Shown here: positions 1 through 6,299 of the stretch, one piece after another
Layout: each line of letters opens with the position of its first letter
Position numbering within the stretch: the stretch's first letter is position 1
NCBI GenBank assembly: GCA_020426425.1
Contig: JAGQQB010000049.1
Span: forward strand, 1-13,640
Direction: 5' to 3'
Length of the DNA stretch: 13,640 nucleotides
Origin: Planctomycetaceae bacterium
GTDB lineage: Bacteria > Planctomycetota > Planctomycetia > Planctomycetales > Planctomycetaceae
Made by a program: the position numbers and the translations under genes
The notes under the pieces: generated by a model
What the model was told of the DNA's origin: nothing
Database searches by the model: none
What the model saw: only the letters and a program-made list of their open reading frames with translations

Positions 1-370
1 CGAAACGCTCGTCGAAGCGGGGTATCAGCCGGAGATGGCGTACTTCGAGTGCATGCACGAACTGAAGTTGATTGTCGACCTGTTCTACCAGGGTGGTCTG
101 AACTACATGCGCTACAGCGTGTCGAACACCGCCGAATACGGTGACTACACACGCGGTCCACGCATTGTGACGGAAGAAACCAAAGCCGAGATGAAGCGGA
201 TCCTCGGCGAGATTCAGCGCGGCGAATTCGCCCGCGACTGGATTCTGGAGAACAAGGCGAATCAGGCGCACTTCAAGTCGACTCGTCGCAACGAACGAAA
301 GCACCTGATCGAAGAGGTCGGTCGCAATCTCCGCAGCATGATGACCTGGATCGATTCCAAGGAAGTTTAG
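1..370 (+). CDS. ilvC: Ketol-acid reductoisomerase, C-terminal part (5' end outside window)
   Basis: This is the C-terminal end, about 123 residues, of acetohydroxyacid (ketol-acid) reductoisomerase. The enzyme is cytoplasmic and carries out the second common step of valine, leucine and isoleucine synthesis, an Mg2+-dependent alkyl shift plus NADPH reduction. The reading frame is already open at base 2 and ends with TAG at 368-370. The fragment shows the all-helical knotted domain signature: ECMHELKLIVDLFYQGG holds the two glutamates that bind metal and substrate, and SNTAEYGD holds the conserved serine. The end, shortly after GRNLRSMMTWID, fits the short class I form of about 330 residues. 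The N-terminal Rossmann domain lies before the window. The 129 bases after the stop, up to the convergent glycosylase gene, hold no gene. Identification is secure; whether upstream ilv genes form an operon cannot be seen. Confidence 0.97.
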   Translation, partial: ETLVEAGYQPEMAYFECMHELKLIVDLFYQGGLNYMRYSVSNTAEYGDYTRGPRIVTEETKAEMKRILGEIQRGEFARDWILENKANQAHFKSTRRNERKHLIEEVGRNLRSMMTWIDSKEV

Positions 371-499
371 GCTGCCGCAGGGCTGTCGTGGTTGGGAATC
401 TGGGTGGGCTTGCGCCTGCCCGGATTCAGCCACTCCCCTGGGATTCGCGGCCGCGTGATGAGCGCGTGGTTGTGTGGTCGCCGGTGCAATCAGGGCTTG

Positions 500-1381
500 C
501 TATTCCCAATCTTCAATCCGGCTGGGCCAATCCTTTTGCAGGAGCCGGGAGAGGGATCGGTCAGCGAGAACTTTGCCGCCGGTCTGGCACGTGGCGCAGT
601 AGTTCACTTCGTTCGTTGTGCGGACGATGCGCTGGATGGGGGACTTGCAGATTGGGCAGGGCTTGCCGAAACGCCCATGGACCGCCATGCCAGAGCGAAA
701 CGCAGTCACCTTCTCCGGCCAGTCGTCTCCGGTCATTTCACGCAGGGAACTGATCCAGTGTCGCAGCGTCTGTGCGGTGGCGGCGTGCAATCGGGCCAGT
801 TCTTCCGCCGAGAGGTTCTGCGTCAACTGGCAAGGTGACAGTTGGGCCCTGTGCAAGATCTCATCAGAGTAGGCATTGCCGATTCCGCTGAGCAGGTGCG
901 GCAATGTTAACGCCCGCTTAAGAGTGTGGTTCTCGCGCTGCAGCGCGAGAACGAAATCTGGCAATGTGGACGTGAGTGGATCGAGTCCGCCTGGATCGAG
1001 AGTCCGTAACTCGGGTGACTTCACAATCCAGAGTCGCGCCAGGCGACGGGCGCCGGACTCAGTCAGGATCAGGCTGCCGTGGGGAAAGTCGAAGGCGGCC
1101 AAGCCAGTTTTATTGGGAACGCTGGCTCCGGCATTGCGCCAGTGCAGTCGACCGGCAACCATCAAGTGCATGACGATCCACAGATTGCCTTCGAGCCCCC
1201 AGGCGATCTTCTTGCCCAGCAGACGTACTTCGACAACGAGTCGATCACAGACGGATTCGATCGGTGGGTCGAATGTCTTGAGCAGTGCCGGCGCGGCGAT
1301 GCGAACATCGCGCACCGGTTGACCGACCGTGCGTGTCCGCAGGGCATCGAGGTACAACGTGAGATCGGGCAGTTCAGGCAT
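500..1381 (-). CDS. mutM: Fpg/Nei-family DNA glycosylase-AP lyase (MutM-like), 293 aa
   Basis: A base-excision repair enzyme of the formamidopyrimidine-DNA glycosylase family, expected to remove oxidised purines and nick the abasic site. The start is set at 1381 because the family needs MPELP at its N-terminus: Pro2 is the catalytic nucleophile after Met removal and Glu3 the proton donor. The open frame runs 54 codons further upstream without family similarity. Other landmarks are the beta-hairpin lysine in LLGKKIAW (residues 54-61), the helix-two-turn-helix with GIGNAYSDEIL (166-176), and a C-terminal zinc finger with C242-x2-C245-x16-C262-x2-C265. The usual GRST stretch before the third Cys is replaced by NEVNY, so this is a divergent branch and substrate preference may differ from E. 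coli Fpg. About 20 residues follow the zinc finger (DRSLSRLLQKDWP). No Shine-Dalgarno is seen. The gene is transcribed away from the FHA-EAL gene. Confidence 0.93.
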   Translation of the reverse strand: MPELPDLTLYLDALRTRTVGQPVRDVRIAAPALLKTFDPPIESVCDRLVVEVRLLGKKIAWGLEGNLWIVMHLMVAGRLHWRNAGASVPNKTGLAAFDFPHGSLILTESGARRLARLWIVKSPELRTLDPGGLDPLTSTLPDFVLALQRENHTLKRALTLPHLLSGIGNAYSDEILHRAQLSPCQLTQNLSAEELARLHAATAQTLRHWISSLREMTGDDWPEKVTAFRSGMAVHGRFGKPCPICKSPIQRIVRTTNEVNYCATCQTGGKVLADRSLSRLLQKDWPSRIEDWE

Positions 1382-1592
1382 CGGAGGATCGGGTTCTTGA
1401 TCAGCACGGCTGATCATCTCCCGACCGGTCGGAATTTCGCAAGCCCACGGTGAGATTCGTGACAAAAGGGGCATAACCGGTCTAGCCGCTACGACGAGTT
1501 TTCCGCGCGAAACCCCGCCCTCCGAGAAAATCGAGTCGCACACCGCGTAAAGCGACTGTTTCTGGAGTTGTTGGGTTGCTCACCCCCGTCGT

Positions 1593-1618
1593 GCCCGACC
1601 TAAGTTGACCGGTAGGGC
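1593..1618. promoter_or_regulatory. Imperfect inverted repeat in the leader of the FHA-EAL gene
   Basis: GCCCGACC and GGTAGGGC form 8-base arms with one mismatch around a 10-base spacer. They sit 33 bases before the FHA-EAL start codon, in the 269-base divergent gap. This could be an operator or a small leader hairpin. I see no convincing -35/-10 pair nearby and no Shine-Dalgarno before the ATG. An 8-base imperfect repeat is only weak evidence by itself. Confidence 0.25.
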
Positions 1619-1650
1619 TGTCCACCAACATTCCTTGTTTTGATGCCACC

Positions 1651-2817
1651 ATGACCATTCCGCCAGTTCTCAATCCCCACCGTGTAACAACGGCCCAGGG
1701 CACCTGGACGCTGACCGGTTGCCTCCCTCCCGGTCGCGCGTTGACGACGATTAGTGTGTCGTCTCCGTCGTTCGTGATTGGCCGCAAGACTGGCGTCGAC
1801 TTGCCGTTGGCATCGCCGTGCGTTTCCGGTCGGCATGCCGAGATTCTGCAGGTGGGGAACCATCTGTTCGTCCGCGACTTGAACAGCACGAACGGTACGT
1901 TTGTGAATCGCCGTCGCGTCTATCAGCCGACGCCAGTGGCTTCGGGAGACCACATTGAAGTGGCGGACGTCGAGTTTCGGCTTGAGTTCCAGCCGTCGCC
2001 CAATGCACCGAGCGACACTCAAATCTTGAAGAAGACGAATCAGGTGCTGGACGCATTTGAGTCGGACTGGATTCTGAGTCAGTTCGAAGACCTCATGTCG
2101 CTACGAGCGATTCAGCCCTACTATCAGCCAATTGTGTCGATGGAGGATGACTCCATCATGGGCTTCGAGGCATTGGCGCGGAGCACGATTTGCGGGTTGG
2201 AAAATCCGGCCCAGTTGTTTCAGACAGCGAAGCTGGTGAATCGCGAGGCGGAGTTGAGCATTCTCTGTCGGCAACGAGCCGCCGAATGTTCGCAGTGGAT
2301 GGCACCCAGCGATCTGGTGTTCATCAACACGCATCCTCTGGAGTCATTGAATGTTGATGTGCTGCCCTGTGTGCGGCGTCTGCGAAATCAATATCCCGAC
2401 GTGAAGATTGTGGTCGAAGTCCACGAAGGGGCGGTGCAAAGTCCCGATCTGATGCGCGAATTTGCCGCCGAGTTACGGGATCATGAGGTAGGCGTTGCGT
2501 ATGACGATTTCGGGGCAGGCCAGTCGCGATTGACCGAGTTGACGCTCGTGCCCCCTGATTTCCTTAAATTCGACGCGGGATTAATCCGAAATCTCGATCA
2601 GGCGACTGCTCAACATCACCGCATGCTGTCCATGTTGATCGATGTGGCGAAGGACTCGAACACCCAAGTCCTGGCTGAGGGAATTGAAACCGCGGAAGAG
2701 GCAGAGGTTTGCCGGGATTTGGGTTTCGATTGCGCTCAAGGGTACTATTTCGGTCGCCCTGCTCCGACAACGGACCGCTCAGCCTGGGACACGCAGCCGA
2801 TTCATGTGCGGCAGTAG
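1651..2817 (+). CDS. FHA domain - EAL domain protein, probable c-di-GMP phosphodiesterase
   Basis: A two-domain signalling protein of 388 residues. The N-terminal FHA domain (about 15-115) has the core phosphothreonine-binding pattern: GR at 44-45, SGRH at 59-62 and NSTNG at 78-82. A linker of about 40 residues leads to an EAL domain (about 150-372). The catalytic set of EAL phosphodiesterases is present: FEALAR (E173), N226 in INTHP, E256 in VEVHE, DDFGAG (D285, D286), K306 in FLKFD, EGIE (E343) and Q363 in AQGYYFGRP. It should therefore hydrolyse cyclic-di-GMP, with the FHA part probably docking it to a Thr-phosphorylated partner; Ser/Thr kinases are abundant in planctomycetes. There is no GGDEF domain, signal peptide or membrane segment, so it should be cytoplasmic. 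ATG 1651 is the only start keeping the FHA domain whole; no Shine-Dalgarno is seen. Catalytic activity and the partner are inferences. Confidence 0.93.
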   Translation: MTIPPVLNPHRVTTAQGTWTLTGCLPPGRALTTISVSSPSFVIGRKTGVDLPLASPCVSGRHAEILQVGNHLFVRDLNSTNGTFVNRRRVYQPTPVASGDHIEVADVEFRLEFQPSPNAPSDTQILKKTNQVLDAFESDWILSQFEDLMSLRAIQPYYQPIVSMEDDSIMGFEALARSTICGLENPAQLFQTAKLVNREAELSILCRQRAAECSQWMAPSDLVFINTHPLESLNVDVLPCVRRLRNQYPDVKIVVEVHEGAVQSPDLMREFAAELRDHEVGVAYDDFGAGQSRLTELTLVPPDFLKFDAGLIRNLDQATAQHHRMLSMLIDVAKDSNTQVLAEGIETAEEAEVCRDLGFDCAQGYYFGRPAPTTDRSAWDTQPIHVRQ

Positions 2818-2849
2818 CCGCGGCACAAGGTCACTCAAGCAAGACACAA

Positions 2850-2882
2850 CGCCGCCGCGAACAAGTGTTGTTCGCGGCGGCG
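2850..2882. terminator. Perfect 15-bp hairpin, likely bidirectional terminator
   Basis: CGCCGCCGCGAACAA, a 3-base loop GTG, and TTGTTCGCGGCGGCG form a perfect 15-bp stem. It lies 32 bases past the stop of the FHA-EAL gene and about 90 bases past the stop of the opposing gene, where a shared terminator would be expected. No clean U-run follows on the plus side (AATTCATG). On the minus side GTTGTGTCTTG is moderately U-rich, so termination looks better for the minus gene. A REP-like repeat is the alternative; no second copy occurs in this window. Confidence 0.7.
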
Positions 2883-2972
2883 AATTCATGTAACGGGACG
2901 GGCCTGAAGAGGCTGCGTGCGTGATCGCGAGTTCACTCTCGGCTGGGCGTTTGAACGCGGAGCGATCAGCGA

Positions 2973-3647
2973 CTATGAGCCGTTCGAGACCGCTTCGGCG
3001 CGACGATTGGGGCTGTCATCGGCACCGAGCGGTTCGTCGGACGGCAACACCTGGGCAACATCGACGCGGTTTTCATCGCCACCAAACGAGACCAGGTAGC
3101 CCAGGATTTCCTGATAGTGACCGTAGATCCGCATCGAATCGTAGCGCGTGATGAAGCGAGTTCGGTCGCGGCTGTTGAGGCGGGTCCAGGCGACGATGGT
3201 CTTGTCGATCGCCCCCATCAGCACGATGGCGTGCGTGCTCTTGAGCTTGAGCTGCGACTGCAGTGGAATGTCCGAATCGGTTCCGTCGAGAGCGTAGGGG
3301 AGATCGATCAAGCCACCGGACTGATTCTGGATGTCATCTCCTCCAAAGGGGTGGTCACCAATGACGAGCGTCGCGTTGGGATCGATCGCACGTTCGATTT
3401 TGTCACCAAGATCGGCATGATCTGGGTTGTGGGTGACTCGGCGGCGCCAACGGTCACAGTGTACGAGATGCTGCGTGAGGTGATCGCGAGTGGGGTTGTC
3501 GAAGCCTCCTCGATCGGAAAGTTCGTCGTTCGCGAGCAGTTCGGAACGCATGGTGAACAACGGGGAGAGAGCGGCGGCAATGTGCAGATTGCGAAGCGTG
3601 GTGATCGCGCGACGGAACTGTTCTTTGCCTGGGTCGCCAATGGGCAT
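2973..3647 (-). CDS. Hypothetical protein, 224 aa
   Basis: I do not recognise this family. The protein is soluble: no signal peptide and no long hydrophobic segment. The N-terminal third is rich in Arg, His and Asp (around residues 45-75). The middle contains AIVLMGAIDKTIVAW. After it comes a stretch rich in Arg and aromatic residues, with SMRIYGHYQEILGYLVSFGG, which looks like an amphipathic helix. The last 35 residues are acidic and polar, probably disordered. It is called on this strand because AGGAG sits 6 bases before ATG 3647 and third codon positions are mostly G or C, as in the neighbours. Competing plus-strand frames over the same bases start internally and have no ribosome binding site. 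A 7-base tandem repeat lies immediately upstream, within its probable leader. It follows the peptidase-thioredoxin gene on the same strand with a 146-base gap, so co-transcription is possible but unproven. Confidence 0.72.
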   Translation of the reverse strand: MPIGDPGKEQFRRAITTLRNLHIAAALSPLFTMRSELLANDELSDRGGFDNPTRDHLTQHLVHCDRWRRRVTHNPDHADLGDKIERAIDPNATLVIGDHPFGGDDIQNQSGGLIDLPYALDGTDSDIPLQSQLKLKSTHAIVLMGAIDKTIVAWTRLNSRDRTRFITRYDSMRIYGHYQEILGYLVSFGGDENRVDVAQVLPSDEPLGADDSPNRRAEAVSNGS

Positions 3648-3653
3648 GGAGGA

Positions 3654-3658
3654 CTCCT
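3654..3658 (-). promoter_or_regulatory. Shine-Dalgarno AGGAG for the 2973-3647 gene
   Basis: AGGAG followed by the 6-base spacer TCCTCC precedes ATG 3647. It fixes the start and supports the coding strand. The spacer can pair with the AGGAG itself (GGAG/CTCC), so the site could be partly self-masked; that is only a suggestion. Confidence 0.65.
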
Positions 3659-3662
3659 GTGG

Positions 3663-3730
3663 GTGAGAGGTGAGAGGTGAGAGGTGAGAGGTGAGAGATG
3701 AGAGATGAGAGATGAGAGGTGAGAGATGAG
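3663..3730. repeat. Heptanucleotide tandem repeat, about 9.7 copies of RTGAGAG
   Basis: Nine full copies of a 7-base unit plus a 5-base remnant: five GTGAGAG, three ATGAGAG, one GTGAGAG, then ATGAG. The only variation is G/A at the first base. On the minus strand it is a pyrimidine-rich CTCTCAY tract 16 to 83 bases upstream of the start of the 224-residue protein, between that gene and the one before it. Because the unit is not a multiple of 3 and the tract is intergenic, changes in copy number would alter spacing or transcript structure rather than the protein. No dyad or spacer pattern is present, so it is not CRISPR. Confidence 0.95.
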
Positions 3731-3793
3731 GAAAGGCGTTAAGTTTCCCGCTTCATCGGGCTGCTAGACCCTCGTCGCTCGTCCCTGGTCGCT

Positions 3794-5515
3794 TCAAACC
3801 GCTGGGCGGGTGGTCAGGGGGGCGATGGAATCGATGCGTTGGTCGATGAGGTCACGGAGTTGGGTGGCGACGGCTCGGGCGGTCTGATCTGAGGATTCAT
3901 CGAGACGCTGGAGTTCGTCGTCGAGCACCATGCCTCGAAGCGCGTCAAGTACCGCCACACGTCCTTCGGACTGGCGGAGTCGCAGCAGCTCACGTGCTTC
4001 GTCCAGGTGTCGGGGAAACGGCAGCCGGGTGGTCGCCCCGGCTCCTTCCCATGACTCTTCGGTCGGTGAATTCGTCTGTAAGAGCCGACGCTTCCAGCGG
4101 TTCAGCAGCAACGAGAGGAGAATGCCGCCAAATCCGCCGGTGACGGCCGTGCCACCCACAAGTCCGAGCAGCGGGAGCAACGAACTGATCAACGAGACGG
4201 GAGCAAACAGGCGCTGAAACCAGCCGGTTCGGGACTTGGTGAAAGGAGAGTTGTCCGCAGATGTCGACGTCTGAGGAACGACCGTTCTGACCGACGCTGG
4301 CGATGGAGGCTGCTCGTTGGATGACGCAGGCGCGGCGTCCGGTGCGATCTGCTGCGGGGCGAGAGGCGAATCTCCAGGTGGCGGCAGGTCGGCTGGTTTG
4401 ATCAGTGGCAATACTTGGGATGGCTTGGCCAGAGGAGTGGGCGGCGAAGTTGGTGCCGCGCTGAATGCTTCAAGTTGTTGCTGCAATTGGTCTGGGTTGA
4501 GGTAACCGGTCCAGATGTGTCCGCCCAGTTCAAAGCGAGGAAGCTCGCGGACGCCATGGGCATCAGCGAGTGCGGCCTGCTGATCGACGTCGAGCCAGTT
4601 CGGTTCGTAGCGCGTCGTGAGCCATTCGCGAAACTCCGACTCGCGATTCAGATCGCGTTTGAGCGTCTGGCAGGGGCCGCACCAGTCAGCGGTCCAGATG
4701 GTGAGCCGGGGTCGCTCAGTTGCGAGCGGTGTGATGTCCGCGTCTGGCGCTGGTCGCGAGTTGGCGCTACGACAACGCTTAGGAAGGTCAGGAAGCGGGA
4801 AGCCGTAGAGTTCTGGAAAACGCGTTGCGATCTCTGGTCCGGCACGTTGCAGCTCCAGTAATGTTGCGGGAGTTTGAAGCGTCAACAGGTACTCCACACA
4901 AGCAAATCCGACTGCATACAGACGCTGTGTGGCGACAGGGTCGGCAGGATATCGCATGCTGGTAAGCCAACCAGCAAGTCGTGGATCGAAGTCGCAATTC
5001 CTGGCTGTTGCCTTCAATTGCAACCGGGATCGCTCCGACTCGAATTGTGCGGCACAGCCTTCGTCGAGCCAGCGGACGAGTGGCCGGCGCAGGAGCGTCG
5101 CCCGGACCATATGATCGACTTCGTGCGGGATGACGTCCCCGAGGACAGCATCGTGACCGCCGCTGACGGTCATCGACCAGCCGAAGACTTCCCCGTTGGC
5201 AAACTGGAACCGCGTGCAGCCATTCGCCGGTCCGCATGTCGCCTGAATCGAGATTGGACAGGGGGACGACCAGTGTCCCGGAAGGGGGCGACCACTCCAG
5301 AAACTGGCTGAATGCAGACGAGCGGTTTCCGCAGCAGCCGAGAACCTGCAGTCAGTACAGACGAAGTTCTGTGCCGGAGCGATGTTGGAATGCCCCAGCG
5401 TCAACAGTAACGGAAGCCAGCGCAGGAGCGTCCACCCGAGTCGATTGTGCTGCCCCTGGAAGGCGGACAGGCGACAGCTGCAATGCGGCGGCAATGGGAA
5501 ATGAGAACTCAGCAT
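3794..5515 (-). CDS. Exported HEXXH metallopeptidase-like / thioredoxin-like fusion with membrane anchor, 573 aa
   Basis: A multidomain envelope protein. Residues 28-49 look like a signal peptide or N-terminal anchor ending in APAQ. Residues about 50-250 form a Cys-containing domain with HEVDH at 131-135 and WLDEG at 149-153. This matches gluzincin peptidases (peptidase-MA-like), with H131, H135 and E152 as likely zinc ligands and E132 as catalytic base. Residues about 265-350 form a thioredoxin fold with WCGPC (C279, C282) and a likely cis-Pro at P326 (RELPRF). A Pro/Ala/Ser-rich linker (352-425) leads to a transmembrane segment (about 439-471) capped by NRWKRR. A helical, charged C-terminal tail (about 500-562) should then lie in the cytoplasm. 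So peptidase and redox domains are predicted to face outside. The start is 7 bases after the NlpC/P60 stop, implying translational coupling; no Shine-Dalgarno is seen. Substrate and true activity are unknown. Confidence 0.85.
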   Translation of the reverse strand: MLSSHFPLPPHCSCRLSAFQGQHNRLGWTLLRWLPLLLTLGHSNIAPAQNFVCTDCRFSAAAETARLHSASFWSGRPLPGHWSSPCPISIQATCGPANGCTRFQFANGEVFGWSMTVSGGHDAVLGDVIPHEVDHMVRATLLRRPLVRWLDEGCAAQFESERSRLQLKATARNCDFDPRLAGWLTSMRYPADPVATQRLYAVGFACVEYLLTLQTPATLLELQRAGPEIATRFPELYGFPLPDLPKRCRSANSRPAPDADITPLATERPRLTIWTADWCGPCQTLKRDLNRESEFREWLTTRYEPNWLDVDQQAALADAHGVRELPRFELGGHIWTGYLNPDQLQQQLEAFSAAPTSPPTPLAKPSQVLPLIKPADLPPPGDSPLAPQQIAPDAAPASSNEQPPSPASVRTVVPQTSTSADNSPFTKSRTGWFQRLFAPVSLISSLLPLLGLVGGTAVTGGFGGILLSLLLNRWKRRLLQTNSPTEESWEGAGATTRLPFPRHLDEARELLRLRQSEGRVAVLDALRGMVLDDELQRLDESSDQTARAVATQLRDLIDQRIDSIAPLTTRPAV

Positions 5516-5522
5516 GGGTGAT

Positions 5523-6128
5523 TCACGTCAACGAATGGATGCGCTGGTAGGTGCCCGTCCGGACGAGTTCACGCAGCAGACGCCCGGGATGAAAACGCGT
5601 GGGGTTGTCGCGGTTGAGGCGACTGAGACGCATGAGCATGGCCGCCACAAGTTCCGAGCAGAACAGGGAGTGCAGATCGGCCGCCGGGAAGAGATGTGAC
5701 CATTGGAAGAGTCGTGTACCGGAGAGGATCGCGCCGGTGAGGTCGTACGGGATCGTCGACCGCACGAACTCGTTGATCAGTAGCTGGGCCAGAAGAGCGT
5801 GTTCGTCGGCGCTGAAGCGATTGACGGGTGTCGGTCGGTAGACGTCAACGCGTCCTCCCGCATCGAGGTAGTCGGCGACACGAGTTTCAGGAAGATGGGC
5901 TTGCGGTCCAGCGACCGGTTCGCGGCGGATCAGGCAGGGATGACGACAGAGCGTGGTCGATTCAATCCACAGCGATTGTCGTTGCCAGTTTGCGATGATG
6001 GCGACATGCGATGGTCCCCAGCGCAGTCCTTGTGGAGCGAATGGACTGCCAGTCACGGTACTGATGCCGAGACTTGTGAGATCGGTGCCGAAACAGGCAA
6101 TGATGTCGCCAGATTGAAAGGTCAACAT
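5523..6128 (-). CDS. Permuted NlpC/P60 (YiiX/YebB-like) cysteine hydrolase, 201 aa
   Basis: Matches the circularly permuted papain-fold group of NlpC/P60 (YiiX/YebB type, related to LRAT-like hydrolases). The order of motifs shows the permutation: SGDIIACFG (6-14), then the histidine motif PSHVAII (H41), WIES with a possible third polar residue E56, and finally FCSELVAAML with the nucleophile C157 near the C-terminus. The length is right for a single domain. These enzymes cleave amide or thioester bonds in peptidoglycan peptides or lipids; the substrate here cannot be told. No clear signal peptide is present, so the location is uncertain. ATG 6128 directly precedes the conserved GDII strand; no Shine-Dalgarno is seen. 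It is the first gene of a minus-strand unit with the peptidase-thioredoxin gene and is divergent from the PhoD-like gene. Confidence 0.85.
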   Translation of the reverse strand: MLTFQSGDIIACFGTDLTSLGISTVTGSPFAPQGLRWGPSHVAIIANWQRQSLWIESTTLCRHPCLIRREPVAGPQAHLPETRVADYLDAGGRVDVYRPTPVNRFSADEHALLAQLLINEFVRSTIPYDLTGAILSGTRLFQWSHLFPAADLHSLFCSELVAAMLMRLSRLNRDNPTRFHPGRLLRELVRTGTYQRIHSLT

Positions 6129-6299
6129 GGAGCACGACCAGATGAGTGGAAGGATTCACTGGTGTGCGGTGGAGTTGCGCAATTCAAGCTTGGCAGTTCA
6201 CGTTTGGGGGTGCATGGCTGCCGACTGACGGCCTCTTGGTTACACTAATTTGCGACCGCCCTATCACTTCAAATTCCGCATCTCGGGGAATTCAATACG
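6129..6299. promoter_or_regulatory. Divergent control region, NlpC/P60 gene versus PhoD-like gene
   Basis: These 171 bases separate two start codons facing away from each other, so promoters for both must lie here or overlap the genes. I could not identify a convincing -35/-10 pair on either strand. TACACT near 6241-6246 resembles a -10 box for the plus gene but has no partner at 16-18 bases. GGGGA near the PhoD start is a weak ribosome site about 10 bases before the ATG. No Pho-box-like direct repeats were recognised by eye. Confidence 0.5.

Noticed and set aside
446..455. Palindrome CGCGGCCGCG between ilvC and the glycosylase gene as terminator
   Set aside because: Self-complementary without a loop and with no U-run; likely chance in GC-rich DNA.
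1382..1543. N-terminal extension of the Fpg-type protein
   Set aside because: The family requires MPELP as the mature N-terminus because Pro2 is the nucleophile, so the upstream 54 codons cannot be part of an active enzyme.
1574..1600. Sigma-54-type promoter before the FHA-EAL gene
   Set aside because: GG and GC elements are present but 12 bases apart instead of 10.
3117..3680. Plus-strand open frame of 187 codons over the unknown minus gene
   Set aside because: It has no ribosome site and runs into the tandem repeat at its 3' end; the minus frame has AGGAG and better codon use.
3663..3730. Possible CRISPR array
   Set aside because: The unit is 7 bases with no spacers, so it is a simple tandem repeat.
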